From Bacteroidota bacterium (GTDB lineage Bacteria; Bacteroidota; Bacteroidia; AKYH767-A; OLB10): a stretch of 64,000 nucleotides of DNA. Shown piece by piece: positions 19,401 to 28,800 of the stretch. A model generated the notes under the pieces. It ran no database searches and had not been told where the DNA came from. It saw nothing but the letters and a program-made list of their open reading frames with translations. Within the stretch, counting starts at the first letter, position 1, and each line of letters starts with the position of its first letter. The stretch lies in contig JADJPB010000005.1 of the NCBI GenBank assembly GCA_016713445.1, forward strand, positions 186,001-250,000, read 5' to 3'. Position numbers and translations under genes: made by a program.

Positions 19401-20021
19401 ACCCACACCATAACCGTCACCATCGAAATCATTGTAATAAGTAATGAATGTAAGGTTATCATCTATTAATCCATTACAATCATCATCCACTCCATTACAA
19501 GCTTCAGTAGCACCAGGATTAATCGAGTTGTCTGCATCATCACAATCCGTATTGTCACTAACGTAACCTACAGGTTGAGTACAACTCATCGTAGAAACTG
19601 CGGCATCACCATAAGTATCACCATCGGCATCTGCATACCATGTTGCCTGACCCACTACATTCTGATCATCATCATCTGTGTCACCATCACAATCGTCGTC
19701 GATTCCATTACATACTTCAGTAGCTCCTGGATTGATGGCTGCATTTGCATCATTACAATCTGAATTATCTAAAATATAACCCATCGGTTGATTACATGTT
19801 AAGATGCCTGTCGACAAATCTCCATAACCATCACCGTCTAAATCTGCATACCATGTTATTTGACCTATTACAGATGGATCTGCATCGTCCGTTAATCCGT
19901 CACAGTCGTTATCAATACCATCACATATTTCTTGTGCTCCTGGGTTGATGGCTGCGACAGCGTCGTTACAATCTCCATCAACCAATGCATAACCTACACC
20001 TGGGTTACGCTGCATTTGCAT
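16422..20021 (-). CDS. 3' fragment of the giant surface protein: MopE repeats, Ig-like modules, T9SS domain
   Basis: This frame (1199 aa) has no signal peptide. Its first few codons (MQMQR) are the wrong-frame reading of DANAA from the neighbouring repeat, so the apparent start is an artefact of a junction near 20008. The first 740 residues are tandem MopE-type (putative metal-binding) repeats of 70 aa. Each has DCDDNNAAVNPAAQEVC, GIDNDCDGLTDD, DPSVIGQ and YYADVDGD; they resemble calcium-binding thrombospondin type 3 loops. Four or five Ig-like modules follow (VCPGDVVVYSIATV, TITSGQGT). A T9SS type A domain closes it (VFPNPATD, LTDMVGREIF, SGGVYFVEI, RLMVE). It belongs with 20005-33127 as one gene. 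Confidence 0.85.
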   Translation of the reverse strand: MQMQRNPGVGYALVDGDCNDAVAAINPGAQEICDGIDNDCDGLTDDADPSVIGQITWYADLDGDGYGDLSTGILTCNQPMGYILDNSDCNDANAAINPGATEVCNGIDDDCDGDTDDDDQNVVGQATWYADADGDTYGDAAVSTMSCTQPVGYVSDNTDCDDADNSINPGATEACNGVDDDCNGLIDDNLTFITYYNDFDGDGYGVGAGVSLCANPGVGYALVDGDCNDAVAAINPGAQEICDGIDNDCDGLTDDADPSVIGQGTYYADVDGDTYGAGPAILACIQPANTSTNNLDCDDNNAAVNPAAQEVCDGIDNDCDGLTDDADPSVIGQGTYYADVDGDTYGAGPAILACIQPANTSTNNTDCDDNNAAVNPAAQEVCNGIDDDCDGLTDDADPSVIGQGTYYADVDGDGFGTGPAILACIQPANTSTNNTDCDDNNAAVNPAAQEVCNGIDDDCDGLTDDADPSVIGQGTYYADVDGDGFGTGPAILACIQPANTSTNNTDCDDNNAAVNPAAQEVCNGIDDDCDGLTDDADPSVIGQGTYYADVDGDGFGTGPAILACIQPANTSTNNTDCDDNNAAVNPAAQEVCNGIDDDCDGLTDDADPSVIGQGTYYADVDGDGYGAGAAILACIQPANTSTNNTDCDDNNAAVNPAALEVCDGIDNDCDGLIDDADPSVFGQSTFYTDIDGDGYGTGAAILACIQPANTSTNNLDCDDNNAAVNPAATEVCNGIDDDCDGIVDNAFVPSLGTITGPLQQCLPIGPGSASFSIAAVPGVLTYTWNVPVGLTIVSGQGTTTLNVSWTSAASHTGIVGPISVTPNNACNSGTPSVGLVDINYTAPVRPPSISGPSKVCPGDVVVYSIATVARASSYLWTVPVGVNITSGQGTNIINATITGAYAGGVIDVVGVNVCGASPSRTKTMNFNIAGVPSPIAGITTGLCSVTGNVFSTAGTPAATSYTWSTPPGVTITSGQGTSTITVDVSGSFVSGSVFVSGVNGCGTGASRSVTITGAPGQAGLISGPVGVCPGATGVVYQVATVGGANNYTWTVPPSATITSGQGTKIITVDFNLVSANNQTVTVKTDNGCGQSPVRSLAGIAINNIYCGPRLAGTNTSFTEVIVFPNPATDLVTVQFNAANESNYRLRLTDMVGREIFVEEGTTAVGRNTQQIGLAQLSGGVYFVEIQSAEGSQSIRLMVE
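17811..19330. repeat. 210-bp tandem array (seven units in exact register)
   Basis: The anchor string ttgtt(t/c/a)gt(t/a)g-atgtgttcgctgg recurs at 17881, 18091, 18301, 18511, 18721, 18931 and 19141, exactly 210 bp apart. Each unit encodes 70 aa of MopE-type repeat. The units starting at 18301 and 18511 are almost identical over their whole length. Further diverged units continue to about 20,000, and two more exact-register units (anchors 20249, 20459) lie across the broken junction. Confidence 0.95.
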
Positions 20022-22725
20022 CGTTACAATCTGAATTATCCAATATATAACCCATCGGTTGATTACATGCTAAGATGCCTGTCGACAAATCTCCATAACC
20101 ATCACCGTCTAGATCTGCATACCATGTTATTTGACCTAATACAGATGGATCTGCATCGTCTGTTAATCCGTCACAGTCATCATCAATACCATTGCAAATT
20201 TCCTGTGCTGCTGGATTTACAGCTGCATTATTATCATCACAATCTGTATTGTTTGTTGATGTGTTCGCTGGTTGGATACATGCTAAGATTGCTGCACCCG
20301 TTCCGAAACCGTCACCGTCAACATCTGCATAATAAGTTCCCTGACCTATTACCGATGGATCTGCATCGTCTGTTAATCCATCGCAGTCATCATCTATGCC
20401 ATTGCAAATTTCTTGTGCAGATGGATTAACCGCTGCATTATTATCATCACAATCTGTATTGTTTATTGATGTGTTCGCTGGTTGGATACACGCTAAAATC
20501 GCTGCACCGGCTCCGAAGCCATCACCATCAACATCTGCATAATAAGTTCCTTGACCTATTACAGATGGATCTGCATCGTCTGTTAATCCGTCACAATCGT
20601 TATCGATTCCGTCACAAACTTCTTGCGCGGCAGGATTCACGGCTGCGTTATTATCATCACAATCGGTATTGTCTGCAACATATCCTACGGGTTGAATACA
20701 AGCTAAAACACTTGAACCTGCATCTCCATAGGTATCATTATCTGTATCTGCATACCATGTAGTTGGTGTTGCACCTGGATTCACTGTGAAACTATTTGTT
20801 CCGCTATTTCCATATGCATCGCTAACAGTAACGGTATACGTTCCTGCATCCAATCCGCTTTGATCTTCGTTTACACTAGCATTACTCCATAAATAAGTAT
20901 ATGGTGCAATTCCGTTCGCTGCAGTGATGTCGATAGAGCCATTGTCTAAGTTCGTACACGTCTCGTCTGTTACCGTTCCGTTTACAGTTACTGCCAATAC
21001 CATCTCACAACTTGCTGCTGGCTGGAAGCCTTCCATCACTACATCATTATCAGTGCCACCCGTCAACATTGGTTGATAGGTTACTGCACCACTCATCAAC
21101 GATGCAATTGTGCTCAGATTTCCTGTGCCCCACCAGTTGCAGGTTGCAGTTAACGTGCCGCCAAAGTTGCGTGCTAAATAACCGCTTGCGTTTCCATTAT
21201 TATCAATACTATTATTCGTTGCTGTTAAACTAACGCTTGCGGATGTACCCAAATCAGTTGCTAATGCTGTTACCGTAAAGCCAACATTGCTTGATGGATT
21301 GGTAATATAACTATTATCCACCGTAACAATACTTCCTTCACGAGCGATAACTCCAAAACCATCATTACCACCCGCTCCAAATGGATCACCTCCATTATTA
21401 CTAAGCGTACAGTTATTAACGTCCACAACTGCATTTCCTCCGCGTACACTAATTGCACGATTTAGGTTATTCGTAAGTGTACAACTATCTACTACGATCG
21501 TTTGACGAACACCAGCACCCGTAGAGAAGTCTGCAGGAACAATCGCTCCACTTGCCTGACTTGTTTTTCCAGTACCATCGATTGTCAAATCACGACACGT
21601 TACATTTAACGTTGCCGCTAAATCTGCTCCTGTTGTAAAGGCATAAACACCCGCATGGAAGTTATTATTAGGTAATGCAGGATAGTTTCCGCTAAATCCA
21701 TTCATCGAAACATTCTTCACCGTTGAATTACTTGGTGCGAACGCTGCGAACGTTAATGGATCAATGTTTAAGAACGCTACGCCTTGCAATACGCCTGTGA
21801 TCGTGCCGCCATCAATTTCTGAGGCTGGACTTGTATTTAAATTGTAAGCTACATATCCAAAGAATGGTCCTGCTACATCATTACCACTAATGGTAGCTGC
21901 TGTAGTTCCCGTTAACTTTCTCAATGAAACACCAACTGTAGGAGTACTTCCTGCTACTTGAGTAGCTATTGTAATTGTATTATTTGTTAAGCTAAATACA
22001 TTTGATGCTGATGTTACCATTGAAGTAACATTAACACCCACTGCGGTAGCTCCGATATTATTATTGTTGATCGTTCCACCAACTGTTCCAGCTTGCGTCT
22101 CTTCAAACTTAATTCCTTCTAGTCCTCCAGAGATCGTACATCCTGATACATCCAAGCGAACTGCTCCATGAGAGGTAGCTAATGCATTATCATAAACGCG
22201 TACTCCCACGCCGGTTGCATTTGGCGTAATGGTTACTCCGCTCACTGTTGCATGCGCGCCGTCTGGTGCATCGGATGAATAACCATCATAGTTATTCGCA
22301 AATACACCAATATCTACTCCGCTTACACTTCCTCCTGTGATAGTACTTGCCGTTAATGGAGTTTTTACATTCCATACTTCATATCCCTTGGTTAAGTTCG
22401 TATATACAATACCGTTTCCGTTAATCGTATTATTCGTTGAAACAGAAGGTACAGATAATGATGAAAGCGCTATACCATCCCAACGTGTTTCATTCGCATT
22501 CGCAAGGGCTGTAATTGTATTGCCTGAGAACGTCATTGGTGATGCCGCTGAATAATGCAAGTTATGGAACACTCCTGTTCTACGCGCCTCGATCGTATTG
22601 CCACTGATTACTTGAGAAGGTGCTGCGCCTGGATTGGCTTGATGGAAATTACCTGTTTGTATTCCCAAACGCACATTGCTCATACAGTTATTAGTAATAG
22701 CAGCATACTGATTGTTGTACAACAA
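20005..22725 (-). CDS. Middle fragment of the giant surface protein: second beta-helix module copy and MopE repeats
   Basis: 906 aa in the same frame as 22927-31371. The only break between them is one TAA (22927-22929); the codons between 22926 and 22726 stay open and encode the expected module sequence, so the Met at 22725 is internal. Residues about 1-560 are right-handed beta-helix (VISGNTIEARRTGVFHN, TLTNNNIG-type rungs). A SprB-type repeat follows (TDETCTNLDNGSIDIT, GLDAGTYTVTVSD), then MopE repeats. The frame ends abruptly inside a MopE unit (DCNDANAA, then stop) at about 20008, where an out-of-frame junction joins it to the next fragment. Confidence 0.8.
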   Translation of the reverse strand: MLYNNQYAAITNNCMSNVRLGIQTGNFHQANPGAAPSQVISGNTIEARRTGVFHNLHYSAASPMTFSGNTITALANANETRWDGIALSSLSVPSVSTNNTINGNGIVYTNLTKGYEVWNVKTPLTASTITGGSVSGVDIGVFANNYDGYSSDAPDGAHATVSGVTITPNATGVGVRVYDNALATSHGAVRLDVSGCTISGGLEGIKFEETQAGTVGGTINNNNIGATAVGVNVTSMVTSASNVFSLTNNTITIATQVAGSTPTVGVSLRKLTGTTAATISGNDVAGPFFGYVAYNLNTSPASEIDGGTITGVLQGVAFLNIDPLTFAAFAPSNSTVKNVSMNGFSGNYPALPNNNFHAGVYAFTTGADLAATLNVTCRDLTIDGTGKTSQASGAIVPADFSTGAGVRQTIVVDSCTLTNNLNRAISVRGGNAVVDVNNCTLSNNGGDPFGAGGNDGFGVIAREGSIVTVDNSYITNPSSNVGFTVTALATDLGTSASVSLTATNNSIDNNGNASGYLARNFGGTLTATCNWWGTGNLSTIASLMSGAVTYQPMLTGGTDNDVVMEGFQPAASCEMVLAVTVNGTVTDETCTNLDNGSIDITAANGIAPYTYLWSNASVNEDQSGLDAGTYTVTVSDAYGNSGTNSFTVNPGATPTTWYADTDNDTYGDAGSSVLACIQPVGYVADNTDCDDNNAAVNPAAQEVCDGIDNDCDGLTDDADPSVIGQGTYYADVDGDGFGAGAAILACIQPANTSINNTDCDDNNAAVNPSAQEICNGIDDDCDGLTDDADPSVIGQGTYYADVDGDGFGTGAAILACIQPANTSTNNTDCDDNNAAVNPAAQEICNGIDDDCDGLTDDADPSVLGQITWYADLDGDGYGDLSTGILACNQPMGYILDNSDCNDANAA

Positions 22726-25700
22726 TACACCACCACCCCAATAATCTATACCAGAGGTTGCGTCGTACGTTCCTAAGTTTTGTATTTTATTATTCGCAAG
22801 GCTATGTCCGCTTGAGGGAACAGCTGCAGGATAATCATATAATGTAACACCGAAGTATGATAGATTTTGAATGATGTTATTTGAAACGGTTAAGTTATTT
22901 ACGCCCGTTTCATAAACAGTAACTCCTTATGCAGCGTCAATATCTGCTCCGTTCGTACTGGTGAAGCCACTAGCGATTGAAGTGTTATCTCCATCAATGG
23001 TAAATCCAGAGATCGTTACATTAGAGGCTGCAACATGTATTATTTCTCCTAAATCAATCGAGGATACCGAAGGAACAATGATCGCTTCCGCAACACGTGT
23101 GCCTGTGCATGCATCAACTGCTGCATTGGGGCCAAGGATACTTAATGATTTATTGACGATAATATTCTCTGGATAGGTTCCGGCTGGTACATTAATTACA
23201 TCACCTGCAGTAGCTGCGTTAATCGCACCTTGAATCGTGCAATGGAAAGTATTTGCTGTAACGTTATGAACTGCTCCTCCTGACTCATCTGTCAAGCCAT
23301 CGCAATCATCGTCGATACCATTACAAATTTCTGTTGCGGCAGGATTCACGGCTGCGTTATTATCATCACAATCGGTATTGTCTGCAACATATCCTACGGG
23401 TTGAATACAAGCTAAAACACTTGAACCTGCATCTCCATAGGTATCATTATCTGTATCTGCATACCATGTAGTTGGTGTTGCACCTGGATTCACTGTGAAA
23501 CTATTTGTTCCGCTATTTCCATATGCATCGCTAACAGTAACGGTATACGTTCCTGCATCCAATCCGCTTTGATCTTCGTTTACACTAGCATTACTCCATA
23601 AATAAGTATATGGTGCAATTCCGTTCGCTGCAGTGATGTCGATAGAGCCATTGTCTAAGTTCGTACACGTCTCGTCTGTTACCGTTCCGTTTACAGTTAC
23701 TGCCAATACCATCTCACAACTTGCTGCAGGCTGGAACCCGTCCATCACGGCATCATTATCAGTGCCACCAGTCAACATAGGTTGATAGGTTACTGCACCA
23801 CTTATCAACGATGCAATCGTACTTAGATTTCCTGTTCCCCACCAATTACAGGTTGCTGTTAAAGTACCCGAAAAATTATTAGCAAGAAGACCATTGGCAT
23901 TTCCATTATTATTCAAACTATTATTTGTTGCTGTCAAGCTTGGTGTACCAAGACCTGTTGCAAGAGCATATACATTATAAGGTGCTGTTACTGATGCAGG
24001 GTTAGTTACATAGCTATTGTCACTTGTCAACACTGCATTCTGAGCAGCGAACACACCAAAACCATCATTACCACCTGCACCGAACGGATCACCACCATTA
24101 TTGGTAAGTGTACAGTTATTTACATCTACAACCGCATTACTTCCTCTGGCACTAATACCGCGGTTCAGGTTATTGATAATTGTACAACTATCAACTGTTA
24201 TCGTCTGACGTACACCTGCACCAGTCGAGAAGTCTGCAGGATAAACACCTGCACTTGCCGGACTTGTTTTTCCAGTACCATCGATGGTCAAATCACGTAA
24301 GGTAACATTCAATGTTGCCGCTAAATCTGCTCCTGTAGTAAAGGCATAAACACCCGCATGGAAGTTATTGTTTGGAAGTGCTGGATAGTTTCCACTAAAG
24401 CCATTCATCGAAACATTCTTCACCGTTGAATTACTTGGTGCGAACGCTGCGAACGTTAATGGATCAATGTTTAAGAACGCTACACCTTGCAATACTCCTG
24501 TGATCGTTCCGCCATCAATTTCTGAGGCTGGACTTGTATTTAAGTTATACGCTATATATCCAAAGAAAGGTCCTGTGATATTGTTACCACTAATTAGAGC
24601 AGCGGTAGTTCCCGTTAACTTTCTCAATGAAACACCAACTGTTGGAGTACTTCCTGCTACTTGAGTAGCCATGGTAATTGTATTATTTGTTAAGCTAAAC
24701 ACATTCGTTGCTGAGGTTACCATCGAGGTAACATTAACACCAGCTGCAGTAGCTCCGATATTATTATTGTTGATGGTTCCACCAACCGTTCCGGCTTGCG
24801 TCTCTTCAAACTTAATTCCTTCTAATCCTCCAGAGATCGTACATCCTGATACATCCAAACGAACCGCTGCATGAGAAGTAGCTAATGCATTATCATAAAC
24901 TCTAATACCAACTCCCGTTGCATTTGGTGTAATAGTTAGTCCGCTGACTGTTGCATGAGCGCCGTCTGGGGCATCGGATGAATATCCGTCGTAGTTGTTC
25001 GCAAATACACCAATGTCTACTCCACTTACACTTCCACCAGTGATGCTACTTGCTGTTAATGGAGTTTTTACGTTCCACACCTCATATCCTTTGGTTAAGT
25101 TCGTATAAACGATTCCGTTTCCATTGATAATGTTATTCGTTGAAATTGATGGAACAGAAAGTGATGAAAGTGCTATACCATCCCAACGTGTTTCATTCGC
25201 ATTCGCAAGGGCTGTAATTGTATTGCCTGAGAATGTCATTGGCGATGCAGAAGAATAATGCAAGTTATGGAACACTCCTGTTCTACGCGCCTCGATCGTA
25301 TTGCCACTGATTACTTGAGAAGGTGCTGCGCCTGGATTGGCTTGATAGAAATTTCCTGTTTGTATTCCCAATCTAACATTAGTCATGCAGTTATTAGTAA
25401 TAGCTGCATACTGGTTGTTGTACAACAATACACCACCACCCCAATAATCTATACCAGAGGTTGCGTCGTACGTTCCTAAGTTTTGGATCTTATTATTTGC
25501 AAGGCTATGTCCGCTTGAGGGAACAGCTGCAGGATAATCATATAAAGTAACACCGAAGTATGATAGATTTTGAATGATGTTATTTGAAACGGTTAAGTTA
25601 TTTACGCCCGTTTCATAAACAGTAACTCCTTCTGCAGCGTCAATATCTGCTCCGTTCGTACTGGTGAAGCCACTAGCGATTGAAGTGTTATCTCCATCAA

Positions 25701-25870
25701 TGGTAAATCCAGAGATCGTTACATTAGAGGCTGCAACATGTATTATTTCTCCTAAATCAATCGAGGATACCGAAGGAACAATGATCGCTTCCGCAACACG
25801 TGTGCCTGTGCATGCATCAACTGCTGCATTGGGGCCAAGGATACTTAATGATTTATTGACGATAATATTT
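20640..25870. repeat. Two tandem 2.7-kb module copies
   Basis: A segment encoding beta-helix, SprB-like repeat and MopE unit occurs twice at an offset of about 2.70 kb: about 25870-23340 and about 23170-20640. Matching landmarks are ggggccaagg at 25831 and 23128, and cactgtgaaa at 23491 and 20782. Most of the two copies match closely, with a divergent patch near 23.9-24.2 kb. The in-frame TAA lies just outside copy two, in the shared lead-in sequence. Confidence 0.9.
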
Positions 25871-28800
25871 TCAGCATACGTTCCCGCACTAACTAAAATA
25901 GTGTGTCCATTCAAAGTTTGTGCATCATCGATTGCATCTTGTATCGTACAAAATTCTTCTAAAGTAGTGGTGTTTGTAACTGCACTTGCACCAATTCCTA
26001 CATCTCTCGTATCAATGGTATTACTTAATGTATTTCCTATTACATTCACTCCACATGTTACTGGTGAGTTACCGCGTCCAAAATAGGTATCAGCCAAATT
26101 CGACTGATCGCCATCACCTGGATAAGGAAGATGACCTGCTTGACGTTGGATACCTACATCACATCCGCTTACGTTGTTTCCGCTAACGGTGTGATTTGTT
26201 CCTTCAGCAACGATTCCAAATCCTTCGCTCGTACTAGTTTGAACATATCCGCTAACGGTGTTGTTTTGAACTACGGCTCCATTTGGAACATCTACGTTAC
26301 CTGCTAATACGCCTCTGCGGAAGACTGCGATACCCACGATATCTCGTGCATCTACTATCGCAATATTTCTGCTTACATTATTATTTTCGATTACTACACG
26401 ACCTGCGCCTGTAGCTAATCCTGATCCGTTTGGATTTTTGATTTCCATTCCAAAGCGACCGTTGTTCACCAGTGTGTTACCACTTACAACATTCTCGCCG
26501 GGACCTTGCATGCCAACAATACCAATTCCATTATCACCATTATCGTGTACATTGTTATTGGTCATCGTTACACCGGATGCTTGTCCATCCTGAAGTTCGA
26601 TACCACAACAGTTGTTACCATATACATGGCAATCCATGATCGTGATGTTCTCTTTCAGTCCGTTCCAGATTACGATTCCTCTCGCTCCTACGGTATGACC
26701 TGTTGAGGTCACCGAGTCAATCAGCACTGTATTCACAGGACCGTTTGCATAAAATCCGCTACCACCAACGTTATTCAAAATAGATACATTTTGTACCGTT
26801 AAGTTATTATTACCACCGATACCATAGATACCTGCGTCAGCATTTCCGCTAGCACCTGCATAATCTTGTACCGTTAGTTTCTTGATCGTTACATTGGTAA
26901 TACCTGTGTTGATCGTGATTCCTTTTCCAGTTCCAACAAGACCAGTTCCGTCGAGGATCGTTCCTGACTCACTTGCGCCTTGAAGAGTAAGTGATTTGTC
27001 GATCACTACGCGTTCGTTGTAACTACCGTCCGCTGCTTCTATCACATCGCCTGCTGTTGCTGCTGCGATGGCACTGTTGATCGTCAGGTAATAAAGATTC
27101 TGTGTAATATTATGCACAGGGTAGAAATAAATTAAATTTCCTAAACATGCATTATCAGGCTTATGATGTAATGCAGTTTCAAGAGTAGTGCGACCTGCTA
27201 CGCTCATTGCTGAAGGTAGTTGCAAGCCGGATCCTACATCAAAGTTGTTCTCTTGAATATCAACATCAACTGACCAGCAAGACATCGTAGTTAATGCGCC
27301 TGCTCCTGCACCTATTAGTGAAGTGTATGCAGGGAATGTTGATCCTGAAGAAGTACCTAACTGATCATCTAAACGGATGAATGTTCCGATACCTGCATTG
27401 AAGTCATTCTCGTTGCCTGATCCACCGATTGTAAAAGTTCCGATGCTAGCTGCATCGTTGTCATGATTGTGGAAAGATAATCCTGTTCCTCCAGGAGTAC
27501 CTGATCCGTTGAAAGTATTGTTGGTGATTACACCATTAATTTGAACTTGTACGATTGCATTTGAATTCGTACTGATCGACTTTGTATTTACAGCTACATG
27601 GTGGTAAGTAGTAGAACCCGCTAACGGTGTAAAGCTGTTATTATCCAGCGTTACTGTATTATAATTCTCCTGACTAACTGCCCACTGATGGTTGCTAAAA
27701 GTATTTCCTGTAACTGCTGTTGTCTTGAAATTATAATTATTCTTAAGACGCAGCACTGCTGTTCCTGGTGCTGATGAGTTCGCGAAAGTTGCATCGAATA
27801 TATTACCTGAGATGGTGATCACACCTGCTCCTGCATTCATATCGGATATCTCTACGCCACCTCCATTCAAGTTATTGTTGGTAATATCTACATTACCATT
27901 GTTACCAAAGCGAACCAACACATCATGGTTAATCGATTGGAATGTGTTTCCGCTGTAGGTTCCTCCCGATTCATCCGTTGCAACTGCTGCACGGAAGAAA
28001 CGCGCTACCCCGAAGCCATCATCTATAACACCATTTACGGTGTTGCCTGTTACCAATACATTACTCACACCACCAGATGCGATTCTGTAATTTGTTGAAC
28101 CGCCATAGTTAATGCTGATCGCATTTCTGTTTCCATAAGATCCAAAAGTTGCTGCAGCACTGCTACCGATCGCTTCGATATCATTATCTGTTATTGTTAA
28201 ATTATTCATGGTGGTAGCACTTGCAATGATCGCGCTGTTCAGCTTGGTCATATCCACCTTGAAGTTGAAGTTATCTATTGTAACACCTGCAACAGATACA
28301 TCAAATAATGTTGGTTTGCCACTCACAGTTCCTGTGAAGTTAATCACCGGCTTGGGAGTGCCACCGTTTAATGTTACCAACTTATTTACCAATACTTGCT
28401 CGTCATAATTACCGCTGCCTACATTGACCACATCACCTGCAGTAGCTGCGTTAATCGCACTTTGAATGGTGCAATACCAGTTGCCTGTATTCTGGTTCTG
28501 TACTGCTCCACCTGCAACACTCGCAGGAACATCTCTAGTATCTATTGTGTTGCTTAATGTATTTCCGGTTACCGATACTCCACATGTTACTGGTGAGTTA
28601 CCACGTCCGAAATACGTATCCGCTATATCATTCTGGTTACCATCACCTGGATAAGGTAAATGACCTGATTGACGTTGGATACCTACATCACAGCCGCTTA
28701 CGTTATTTCCGCTTACGGTGTGATTTGTTCCTTCTGCTACAATACCAAATCCTTCGCTCGTACTAGTTTGAACATATCCGCTAACGGTGTTGTTCTGTAC

